Source of the DNA: UBA3774 sp045600025
GTDB taxonomy: Bacteria; Bacillota; Clostridia; Lachnospirales; Lachnospiraceae
DNA length: 23,654 nucleotides
Direction: 5' to 3'
Assembly (NCBI GenBank): GCA_045600025.1
Contig: JAZRXC010000013.1
Span: 1 to 23,654, forward strand
Shown: piece by piece, positions 13,815-21,417 of the stretch
Layout of the letters: every line of letters starts with the position of its first letter
Position numbering within the stretch: the stretch's first letter is position 1
Program-made: the position numbers and the translations under genes
The notes under the pieces: model-generated
Told to the model about the DNA's origin: nothing
Seen by the model: the letters and a program-made list of their open reading frames with translations, nothing else
Databases searched by the model: none

Positions 13815-16800
13815 TGAGAAATCTTTTTGACGTATTACCTGATATAGATAAGCCGCAAGGTCAGGGAGCGCTTGCTCTTATGACCGGGGCTGAGGTAACG
13901 CGCGTCGCAACAAATAATGAAAGCGGAATAGTTGAAATACACCTTGATTATGAAGGCTCATTCGGAAGCTCAGACACCGAAGAAATAGAAAGCCTCATCA
14001 AAGAGCAGTATTTCAAAGCCGATAACATATCCGTAAAACTTTATATTCATCAAAAAGAAGCAGATGACCCGATTGCGGCATTTATGGCAGAAATCGAAGA
14101 GCAGAGCAAGAGGGCAGCTGCCACGCCCGCATCTGAACCTGAATCAAATTCATATAATGGCAAATACCGCAGAAAAGCCGAGCCGAAATTAGATGAGTCA
14201 GAAGGCTACGGTCGCAATTTTTCCGGCGAGAGATTAAAGATATCCGATATAACCACAGAGATGGGAGCCTGCATCATCGGCGGAGATGTCGTCATGTCGG
14301 ACAGCCGCGTTCTTAAAAATGAAAAAACACTTTTTGAATTCGTAGTTACAGATTATACGGACTCGATAAAGGTAAAAATATTCTGCGAAAAATCAGAAGT
14401 AAAAAAACTCGGAGCACTCCTTACCGTAGGGCAGGGCCTTCTTATCAACGGCGAGGCTATCTACGACAGCTATTCTCATGAAATAGTCATTCAGCATATC
14501 AAAGGCATTAAGAAGGTTGACCCTTTCAAGCAAAGATATCGCGATGATACAGAAGAAGAAAAACGCGTAGAGCTTCATTGCCACACGAATATGTCCGATA
14601 TGGACGGCGTAACAGACGTAGAAGATTTAGTTAAGGCAGCCGCTCACATGGGACATAAAGCAATAGCAATTACCGACCACGGAGTTGTGTATGCATTTCC
14701 CCACGCAATGAGTGCGGCAAAAGCCTGCAAGAAAAAGGGACAGCCGATAAAAATCCTCTACGGCTGCGAAGGATATCTGATAAATGTTCCTAAGGATGCT
14801 ACACCGAGCGAGATTCAGAATGCGCAGTATTATCACATCATATTGCTTGCAAAAAATGAGACCGGAAGAGTAAACCTCTACCGCATGGTTTCGGAATCAC
14901 ACTTAAATTATTTCCATCGCAGACCGAGACTTCCACGCTGGCTCATCGAAGAATGCCGCGAAGGTATCATCATCGGATCCGCCTGCGAGCGCGGCGAACT
15001 GTTCCGCGGCGTGGTAAATGAATTAACCGATGAAGAATTAATTGATATTGCATCATTCTATGATTACTGCGAGATCCAGCCTGTTGGCAACAACGCATTT
15101 ATGCTCAGAGAGCCGGATTCGCGTTTTAAGACAGAAGAGGATCTGCGTGATATCAACCGCAAGATAGTCGAGATAGCGGACAAGGCAGGAAAACCCGTAG
15201 CCGCAACCTGCGATGTCCATTTCTTAAATCCCGAAGATGAGATTTACAGACGCATTATCAATTACGGAATGAATTATCCGGATGCAGATATACAGCCGCC
15301 TCTGTATCTTCACACCACGGGCGAGATGCTTGAGGAGTTCTCATATCTCGGTGAGCAGCGCGCCAGAAATGTCGTAATAGAGGTTCCGAATCAGATTGCC
15401 GATATGTGCGACGAGATAAGTCCCGTACGCCCCGACAAATGCCCGCCCAAGATCGAAGGCTCCGATGAAGAGCTGCGCGCTATTTGCACCAACAAAGCGC
15501 ATGAAATCTACGGCGAAGTATTGCCCCCGGAAGTTGAATCACGCCTTGAGAGAGAATTGAATTCGATTATATCCAACGGCTATGCCGTTATGTATATATT
15601 TGCCCAGAGACTTGTTAAAAAGTCTAATGAGGACGGCTATATCGTAGGCTCCAGAGGCTCGGTCGGCTCCTCATTTGCCGCGACGATGGCGGATATCACG
15701 GAGGTAAATCCTCTGCCGCCGCACTACTTATGCCCCGCGTGCAAATACGTCGACTTTAATTCACCCGAGGTAAGAGCTTACGCGGGAAAAGCAGGCGCTA
15801 TTATGCCCGATAAGAAGTGCCCGAAGTGCGGAACGCAGCTTTCTAAGCTCGGCTTTGATATACCTTTTGAGACGTTCATGGGCTTCCATGGCGACAAGGA
15901 ACCCGATATCGATCTGAACTTCTCGGGCGAATATCAGGCAAAGGCTCACGCATACACGGATGAGATGTTCGGGCATGGTTATACCTTCAAGGCGGGCACT
16001 ATATCCGCGCTCAGTGATAAGACCGCGTACGGCTATACAAAAAAGTATTTTGAAGAACATAACGAGATTAAACGTAACTGCGAGATAGACCGAATTGCAT
16101 TAGGCTGCAACGGAGTAAGAAAAAGCACCGGCCAGCATCCGGGCGGTATAGTAGTAATGCCGAGGGGCGAAAATATCTATACATTTACCCCGATACAGCA
16201 CCCGGCAAATGACGTTAAAACAGATATTATTACAACGCACTTTGATTACCACTCAATAGATAAGAACCTACTCAAGTTCGATATACTGGGTCACGATGAT
16301 CCTACTATGGTTAAGTGCCTTCAGGACTTCACGGGACTTGATCCCAGAACGATTCCGTTAGATGATCCGGATACGATGCAGATATTCAAAGACACTTCGA
16401 CGATAGGCGTCACTCCCGATGATATCGGTGGCACGCTTCTCGGCACGCTCGGCATCCCGGAATTCGGTACGGATTTCGCTATGCAAATGCTTATTGAGGC
16501 GGCCCCTCAGAACTTTGCGGATCTCGCGCTTATCGCAGGACTTGCCCACGGAACTGATGTGTGGGTAGGCAATGCAAGAGATTTGATACTTTCCAAGACA
16601 GTTACGCTGCAGACTGCAATCTGCACACGTGATGATATAATGCTGTATCTTATCCGCAAGGGACTTCCGCCCGAAAAAGCATTTGACATTATGGAATGCG
16701 TACGTAAGGGAAAGGTCGCAACCGGCGGCATAAGCGAAGCGCAATGGGAAGAATACTGCAAGCTGATGAAGGATAATGATGTACCTGACTGGTATATCGG

Positions 16801-17368
16801 ATCCTGTCAGAAAATCAAGTACATGTTCCCGAAGGCTCACGCTGTAGCTTACGTTATGATGGCATGGCGAGTTGCGTATTATAAGGTTCATCACCCGCTT
16901 GCATACTATGCGTCATATTTCAGCATCCGTGCCGATGGTATGAATTATGAGACGATGTGCCAGGGCAAAGATGTGCTTGCGCGCAAGATTGCTGATTATC
17001 GCCTGCGCAGGGATTCACTGTCAGATAAAGAAAAGATAGAGCTGCGTGATATGCGCATAGCGGAAGAGATGTACGCACGCGGAATTGAGTTCATGCCGAT
17101 AGATATATATCAGGCAAATGCAAAGTACTGCAAGATAGTAGACGGCAAGATAATGCCGGGCTGGATATCCATAGCGGGACTTGGCGAAATAGCAGCAGAG
17201 CAGGCGGCCCAGGCCGGCAAAAACGGTCCCTACAGCTCTGTCGATAGTTTTTCAAGCAGAACCGGCATGTCCAAAAAATTAACGGAAACCATAAAACAGC
17301 TCGGAATCTTACAGGGACTTCCGGATTCCGATCAGCTTTCACTTTTTGACTTAATGGATTCGGAGTAA
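13814..17368 (+). CDS. polC: DNA polymerase III PolC-type alpha subunit, lacking the proofreading exonuclease domain
   Basis: This is the replicative DNA polymerase of low-GC Gram-positives. It has 1184 residues from ATG 13814, against roughly 1430-1440 in B. subtilis-type PolC. Order: short N-terminal domain (1-145), OB fold (about 147-235), PHP domain (about 252-475), then a palm with catalytic D698 and D700 in PDIDLNF and D823 in LKFDILGHDD. A zinc site lies at C640, C643, C669, C672, and the C-terminus ends in DQLSLFDLMDSE with a beta-clamp-type QLSLF motif. The DEDDh exonuclease that normally interrupts the PHP domain is absent: only 21 residues separate E319 from H341. All nine PHP metal positions remain: H255, H257, D264, H289, E319, H341, C391, D467, H469. 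The start overlaps the ispG stop; TTG 13805 is rejected. Confidence 0.96.
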   Translation: MRNLFDVLPDIDKPQGQGALALMTGAEVTRVATNNESGIVEIHLDYEGSFGSSDTEEIESLIKEQYFKADNISVKLYIHQKEADDPIAAFMAEIEEQSKRAAATPASEPESNSYNGKYRRKAEPKLDESEGYGRNFSGERLKISDITTEMGACIIGGDVVMSDSRVLKNEKTLFEFVVTDYTDSIKVKIFCEKSEVKKLGALLTVGQGLLINGEAIYDSYSHEIVIQHIKGIKKVDPFKQRYRDDTEEEKRVELHCHTNMSDMDGVTDVEDLVKAAAHMGHKAIAITDHGVVYAFPHAMSAAKACKKKGQPIKILYGCEGYLINVPKDATPSEIQNAQYYHIILLAKNETGRVNLYRMVSESHLNYFHRRPRLPRWLIEECREGIIIGSACERGELFRGVVNELTDEELIDIASFYDYCEIQPVGNNAFMLREPDSRFKTEEDLRDINRKIVEIADKAGKPVAATCDVHFLNPEDEIYRRIINYGMNYPDADIQPPLYLHTTGEMLEEFSYLGEQRARNVVIEVPNQIADMCDEISPVRPDKCPPKIEGSDEELRAICTNKAHEIYGEVLPPEVESRLERELNSIISNGYAVMYIFAQRLVKKSNEDGYIVGSRGSVGSSFAATMADITEVNPLPPHYLCPACKYVDFNSPEVRAYAGKAGAIMPDKKCPKCGTQLSKLGFDIPFETFMGFHGDKEPDIDLNFSGEYQAKAHAYTDEMFGHGYTFKAGTISALSDKTAYGYTKKYFEEHNEIKRNCEIDRIALGCNGVRKSTGQHPGGIVVMPRGENIYTFTPIQHPANDVKTDIITTHFDYHSIDKNLLKFDILGHDDPTMVKCLQDFTGLDPRTIPLDDPDTMQIFKDTSTIGVTPDDIGGTLLGTLGIPEFGTDFAMQMLIEAAPQNFADLALIAGLAHGTDVWVGNARDLILSKTVTLQTAICTRDDIMLYLIRKGLPPEKAFDIMECVRKGKVATGGISEAQWEEYCKLMKDNDVPDWYIGSCQKIKYMFPKAHAVAYVMMAWRVAYYKVHHPLAYYASYFSIRADGMNYETMCQGKDVLARKIADYRLRRDSLSDKEKIELRDMRIAEEMYARGIEFMPIDIYQANAKYCKIVDGKIMPGWISIAGLGEIAAEQAAQAGKNGPYSSVDSFSSRTGMSKKLTETIKQLGILQGLPDSDQLSLFDLMDSE

Positions 17369-17370
17369 TA

Positions 17371-18891
17371 TTGAAGACAAATCTTAAGAAAAAATTTGCA
17401 GAATCACTCGCGGCAGTATTGCCGATTATTATAATCGTATCGCTTCTTTGCTTTACGGTAGCTCCGGTGCACCCCGGAGTGCTGCTTGCATTCCTGCTCG
17501 GAAGCTTGATGCTTATAGTGGGCATGATGCTCTTTTCGCTCGGCGCGGAATCAGCGATGGAACCTATGGGTAAGCTCCTCGGCGCACGCGTTACCGGAAG
17601 CCGCAGCCTTCTCATGATTATCATAGTCGGCTTCATAGTAGGTATGCTGGTAACTGTTTCAGAGCCCGACCTTCAGGTGCTTGCCAAACAGGTTCAGACT
17701 ATCCCGTCTGCAACGCTTATTATTACGGTTGCTGCAGGTGTCGGATTGTTTCTTGTAATTGCGCTTTTGCGCATACTATTTGCCATCCCGCTTAATGCGC
17801 TGCTGATTGTTTTTTACGCAGGAATTATTGCGCTTTCGATTTTCATGCCCGAGAGCTTCAGAGCACTTGCATTTGATTCGGGCGGAGTTACCACAGGGCC
17901 TATGACTGTACCTTTTATCATGGCTTTCGGCGTGGGCGTTTCCGCAATCAGAAGTGATAAGGAAGCGGCAAATGACAGCTTCGGTCTGGTTGCACTCTCT
18001 TCCGTTGGACCGATTATCGCAGTTATGGTTTTGGCACTTGTGTTTAACACAAGTGATGCGAGCTATACACCTGAGGTGCTGCCCGATATTGACAGTTCTA
18101 CATTCCTTGCCAGGATGTTTGCAGCGGTGTTTCCCGAATATATAAAGAAGATTGCCATAGCGGTGCTTCCCATAGCTGCATTTTTCTTCGCATACAATTT
18201 TATCTTCATGCATTTGCACAAAAAGACTCTTCAGAAAATCGCATGGGGACTTGTTTATACATATGTTGGCCTTGTGCTTTTCCTTACGGGAGTATCGGCA
18301 GGCTTCATGCCGGCAGGTCGTTATATCGGGCAGATACTCGGCGGTTCTTCATACGCATGGCTCCTTCTTCCGGTCGGAATGCTTATCGGTTACTGTATAG
18401 TAAAAGCAGAGCCCGCAATTGTGGTTTTAATGCAGCAGGTTGAGGAGATTACGGATGGCGCGATAAGAGGACGCGCGCTTATGCTGACGCTTTCGTTAGG
18501 TACGGCGGTATCGGTCGGTTTATCGATGCTCCGCGTACTCACCGGCATTTCAATTCTGTGGTTTGTAATACCCGGTTATGTGATTGCGCTTGCGCTTTCA
18601 TTTTTTACGCCGCATATATTTACGGCAATCGCATTTGACTCGGGCGGAGTTGCTTCGGGACCTATGACGGCAACCTTCCTTCTGCCGCTCGCGGTCGGCG
18701 TATCAATAGCGACAGGCGGAGATATAGTTAAGGACGCTTTCGGAGTGGTTGCAATGGTTGCGCTTACACCGCTTATTGCAATTCAGATTCTCGGACTTAT
18801 ATATAAGCTTGAGGGCAAGGTTACCGAACCTGAGCACGCTTCGGTTGATTTACTTGAGAAATATGATAAATACGACATTATTGATTTATAA
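17371..18891 (+). CDS. DUF1538 membrane protein, two direct repeats (UmpA/UmpB-like putative cation antiporter)
   Basis: This is a 506-residue hydrophobic protein with about a dozen predicted membrane segments. It is built of two direct repeats: AFDSGGVTTGPMT at 167-179 recurs as AFDSGGVASGPMT at 421-433, and SEPDLQVLAKQV (97-108) recurs as AEPAIVVLMQQV (346-357). This is the DUF1538 family. From memory, a two-gene member (UmpAB) was reported as a sodium/proton antiporter, so ion transport is the best guess; the substrate here is unknown. The start is TTG 17371, 2 nt after the polC stop, with CGGAG (17361-17365) 5 nt upstream. No other in-frame start precedes the first membrane helix. A PII-like gene follows after 5 nt and is probably its regulator. 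The sequence is richer in T-ending codons than the genes before polC. Confidence 0.82.
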   Translation: MKTNLKKKFAESLAAVLPIIIIVSLLCFTVAPVHPGVLLAFLLGSLMLIVGMMLFSLGAESAMEPMGKLLGARVTGSRSLLMIIIVGFIVGMLVTVSEPDLQVLAKQVQTIPSATLIITVAAGVGLFLVIALLRILFAIPLNALLIVFYAGIIALSIFMPESFRALAFDSGGVTTGPMTVPFIMAFGVGVSAIRSDKEAANDSFGLVALSSVGPIIAVMVLALVFNTSDASYTPEVLPDIDSSTFLARMFAAVFPEYIKKIAIAVLPIAAFFFAYNFIFMHLHKKTLQKIAWGLVYTYVGLVLFLTGVSAGFMPAGRYIGQILGGSSYAWLLLPVGMLIGYCIVKAEPAIVVLMQQVEEITDGAIRGRALMLTLSLGTAVSVGLSMLRVLTGISILWFVIPGYVIALALSFFTPHIFTAIAFDSGGVASGPMTATFLLPLAVGVSIATGGDIVKDAFGVVAMVALTPLIAIQILGLIYKLEGKVTEPEHASVDLLEKYDKYDIIDL

Positions 18892-18896
18892 CGGAC

Positions 18897-19583
18897 ATGA
18901 GTAAAGTATATTTGATGTTTACAATTTCACCAAGAGCGCGGCTGCCAAAATTTATTGAAACCTTTAAGAGCCAGCAGCTTGAGACAAGCGAGATAAGTCT
19001 TGCAGCCGGAACCGCAAATAGCGCAACGCTAAATAGGCTCGGGCTTGAGGATACGGAGAAGGCGGCTACTTTCACGGTTGTGACGGGGGAGACCTGGGCA
19101 AAACTGAAAAAAGTATTTGCCAGAGATCTCCATATGGACGCACCGGGTGCGGGAATCGCATGGGTGGTTCCGGTAAGCAGCTTCGGAGGTCCGCGTGAAC
19201 TTGCGTATATGACAGATGGTCAGGATTTTAAGATGGGAGAGGAGTCGGCTATGACCGGTACGGATAAAGAACTTTTAGTGGTAATACTTAATCAGGGCTA
19301 CAGCGAAATGGTTATGGACGCTGCGCGCAGCGCAGGAGCCGGCGGCGGTACCATAATTCATGCCAGAGGTACCGGTGTTCAAAAAGCAGAGAAGTTCCTC
19401 GGTATTACGCTTGCAACTGAAAAACAGATGGTATTCATAGTAACAAGCACGGCTAAGAAGAAGCAGATTATGTCCGCAATTATGGAGCAGGCAGGTCCCG
19501 ATACAAGAGCCGGCGCCATAACATTTGCCCTTCCCGTTGATGATGTGGCGGGCATACATTTTTATGACGAAGAAGACGAATAA
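18897..19583 (+). CDS. Tandem PII-like signalling protein linked to the DUF1538 transporter
   Basis: This 228-residue soluble protein consists of two PII-like halves. The second half, about 120-225, is closest to PII. It has an initial strand (ELLVVILNQGYSEMVMDAAR), the GGGTIIHARGTG turn, and KQMVFIVTS followed by an alpha-beta unit. The first half (1-110) has the same secondary-structure order, with an opening VYLMFTISP strand, but lacks the ARGTG element. PII proteins form trimers that bind nucleotides or other small molecules and often control the transporter encoded beside them. A control role over the DUF1538 protein, 5 nt upstream, is inferred from this. Only a weak GG precedes the ATG, so translation is probably coupled. 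Sequence identity to true GlnB/GlnK looks low. Confidence 0.75.
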   Translation: MSKVYLMFTISPRARLPKFIETFKSQQLETSEISLAAGTANSATLNRLGLEDTEKAATFTVVTGETWAKLKKVFARDLHMDAPGAGIAWVVPVSSFGGPRELAYMTDGQDFKMGEESAMTGTDKELLVVILNQGYSEMVMDAARSAGAGGGTIIHARGTGVQKAEKFLGITLATEKQMVFIVTSTAKKKQIMSAIMEQAGPDTRAGAITFALPVDDVAGIHFYDEEDE

Positions 19584-19586
19584 ATA

Positions 19587-19615
19587 TTGAAATTATCGTG
19601 CTAAATAATTAAAAT
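19587..19615 (+). promoter_or_regulatory. Sigma-A-type promoter for nagB-pheS-pheT
   Basis: TTGAAA (19587-19592, 5 of 6) and TAAAAT (19610-19615, 5 of 6) are separated by an ideal 17-nt spacer. It lies just after the PII-like gene with no terminator before it. The leader of about 22 nt is too short for a T-box or other riboswitch. Confidence 0.75.
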
Positions 19616-19644
19616 ACACTTATGCCTATTAAGGAGGTCATAAT

Positions 19645-20373
19645 ATGAAAGTATTTGTAGCAGAGAACGCTTTAGAGGCCGCAAAAATCGGCGCGGATGT
19701 TATTGAAGAGATAGTTAAGGCAAAGCCTGACTGCACCCTCGGTTTTGCAACAGGAAGCAGCCCTATCGCCATGTATCAGGAACTCGCCAAAAGATGTGAG
19801 GCAGGTCTTGACTTTTCAGGTATTCACACAGTTAATCTTGATGAGTATGTTGGCCTTCCCGGAACTCATGACCAGAGTTACCGTTACTTTATGGATACAA
19901 ATCTTTTTGACCATATCAATATTGATAAAGCCAATACTTACGTGCCCAAGGGAACCGGCGATATCGAGGCTAATCTTGCTGAGTTTAACGAGGTGCTTGA
20001 TAACTCAGAGGTTGAGGTTCAGGTACTCGGCGTTGGTCCTGACGGACATCTCGGCTTTAACGAGCCGGAGGCTTTACTGTATGACCGTGCTCATGTTGCC
20101 ATTCTCGAAGATTCAACTATCGAGGCAAATGCCCGCTTCTTCGCAACCAAGGCAGATGTTCCCACTACCGCTCTTACTCAGGGCATGGGCAACATAATGC
20201 GTGCAAAGAAAATACTTGTACTCATCAGCAACAACAAAGAAAAAGCGGCAACCAAATTATTGCTCGAAGACAGAATAGATCCGATGTGCCCCGTAACATT
20301 TGCGAAGCTTCATCCGGATGCTATCGTTATCTTAGAGAAGGAGCTGGCTGCCAAGATCGGATATAAAGCATAA
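19645..20373 (+). CDS. nagB: Glucosamine-6-phosphate deaminase
   Basis: This 242-residue cytoplasmic enzyme converts glucosamine 6-phosphate to fructose 6-phosphate and ammonia in amino-sugar breakdown. Segments of the family are the phosphate-binding FATGSSP (34-40), NLDEYVGL with catalytic Asp66 (64-71), and GVGPDGHLGFNEP (129-141) holding D133, H135 and E140 of the ring-opening site. LTQGMGNIMRAKKI is the lid region. Length fits the short Gram-positive form without the E. coli allosteric tail. AAGGAGG (19631-19637) is 7 nt before the ATG, behind a good promoter. pheS follows after 12 nt with no terminator. The family's late PAS/LQxH region is replaced by PVTFAKLHPD, which may indicate a subfamily. 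Confidence 0.93.
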   Translation: MKVFVAENALEAAKIGADVIEEIVKAKPDCTLGFATGSSPIAMYQELAKRCEAGLDFSGIHTVNLDEYVGLPGTHDQSYRYFMDTNLFDHINIDKANTYVPKGTGDIEANLAEFNEVLDNSEVEVQVLGVGPDGHLGFNEPEALLYDRAHVAILEDSTIEANARFFATKADVPTTALTQGMGNIMRAKKILVLISNNKEKAATKLLLEDRIDPMCPVTFAKLHPDAIVILEKELAAKIGYKA

Positions 20374-20385
20374 TCGGAGGACCTT

Positions 20386-21405
20386 ATGAAAGAGAAACTG
20401 GATCAGATCAAAGGTCGCGCCCTGGAACTCCTGTCCGCATGCAAGGACATGGATGAGCTCAATGAAATCAGAGTTAATTTCCTCGGTAAAAAAGGCGAAC
20501 TTACAGAAGTATTAAAGGGTATGCGTGATGTTGCGCCCGAAGACCGCCCCAAGGTAGGTCAGTGGGTAAATGAAGCGCGTGCGGCAATAGAAGATAAGCT
20601 TGATGAAGTAAAGGCTGAATTTGCAGAAAAGCTTCTTTTGGCTAAGCTTGCTGCGGAGACTATTGATGTTACACTTCCTGCAGGTAAGTGCGGACGCGGA
20701 CACAGCCATCCCAATACCGTAGCGCTTGATGAGGTTGAGCGTATATTTGTCGGCATGGGTTATGAGGTAGTAGAAGGCCCTGAGGTTGAGCTTGATTATT
20801 ACAACTTCGAAGCTCTCAACATTCCGGCTAATCACCCGGCTAAGGATGAGCAGGATACTTTCTATATCAACAAGGATATCGTTCTTCGTACTCAGACTTC
20901 TCCCTGCCAGGTGCGCGTTATGGAAAAGCAGAAGCCTCCTATCCGCATCATTGCTCCCGGAAGAGTGTACAGATCTGATGATGTTGATGCTACGCATTCG
21001 CCCTGCTTCCATCAGATTGAAGGCCTTGTAATAGATAAGAATATCACGATGGCAGATCTTAAGGGTACGCTCGCACAGTTCGCAAAAGAGATGTTCGGTG
21101 AAGAGACTAAGGTTAAGTTCCGCCCGCATCATTTCCCGTTCACTGAGCCGTCTGCAGAGATGGATGTGAGCTGCTTTAAGTGCGGCGGTAAGGGCTGCCG
21201 TTTCTGCAAAGGCGAAGGCTGGATTGAGATTCTCGGCTGCGGTATGGTTCATCCGAAGGTTCTGCGCATGAGCGGTATTGATCCCGATGAGTACAGCGGA
21301 TTTGCTTTTGGTATAGGTCTTGAGCGTATTGCACTGCTGCGTTATGAGATTGATGATATGAGATTGCTCTACGAGAACGATGAGCGTTTCTTAAAACAGT
21401 TCTAA
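20386..21405 (+). CDS. pheS: Phenylalanyl-tRNA synthetase alpha subunit
   Basis: This 339-residue catalytic subunit of the alpha2-beta2 class II synthetase charges tRNA-Phe. An N-terminal coiled-coil arm (1-90) binds tRNA. Class II motif 2 is in APGRVYRSDDVDATHSPCFH (190-209) and motif 3 in GFAFGIGLERIALLRY (305-320). A cysteine-rich loop (C263, C266, C271, C274) followed by GWIEILGCGMVHP is normal for bacterial PheS. GGAGG (20376-20380) precedes the ATG by 5 nt. Codon use differs sharply from pyrH: 11 of 23 valines are GTT and 8 are GTA. It directly follows nagB, without the T-box leader many Firmicutes pheST operons carry. Confidence 0.98.
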   Translation: MKEKLDQIKGRALELLSACKDMDELNEIRVNFLGKKGELTEVLKGMRDVAPEDRPKVGQWVNEARAAIEDKLDEVKAEFAEKLLLAKLAAETIDVTLPAGKCGRGHSHPNTVALDEVERIFVGMGYEVVEGPEVELDYYNFEALNIPANHPAKDEQDTFYINKDIVLRTQTSPCQVRVMEKQKPPIRIIAPGRVYRSDDVDATHSPCFHQIEGLVIDKNITMADLKGTLAQFAKEMFGEETKVKFRPHHFPFTEPSAEMDVSCFKCGGKGCRFCKGEGWIEILGCGMVHPKVLRMSGIDPDEYSGFAFGIGLERIALLRYEIDDMRLLYENDERFLKQF

Positions 21406-21417
21406 GGAGGGAAAGAG

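Noticed and set aside
16358..16894. Minus-strand ORF of 178 codons opposite polC
   Set aside because: Falls over conserved polymerase palm sequence; no independent evidence.
20512..21252. Minus-strand ORF of 246 codons opposite pheS
   Set aside because: Shadow of pheS produced by low stop frequency in that frame; no family-like motifs and no ribosome site.
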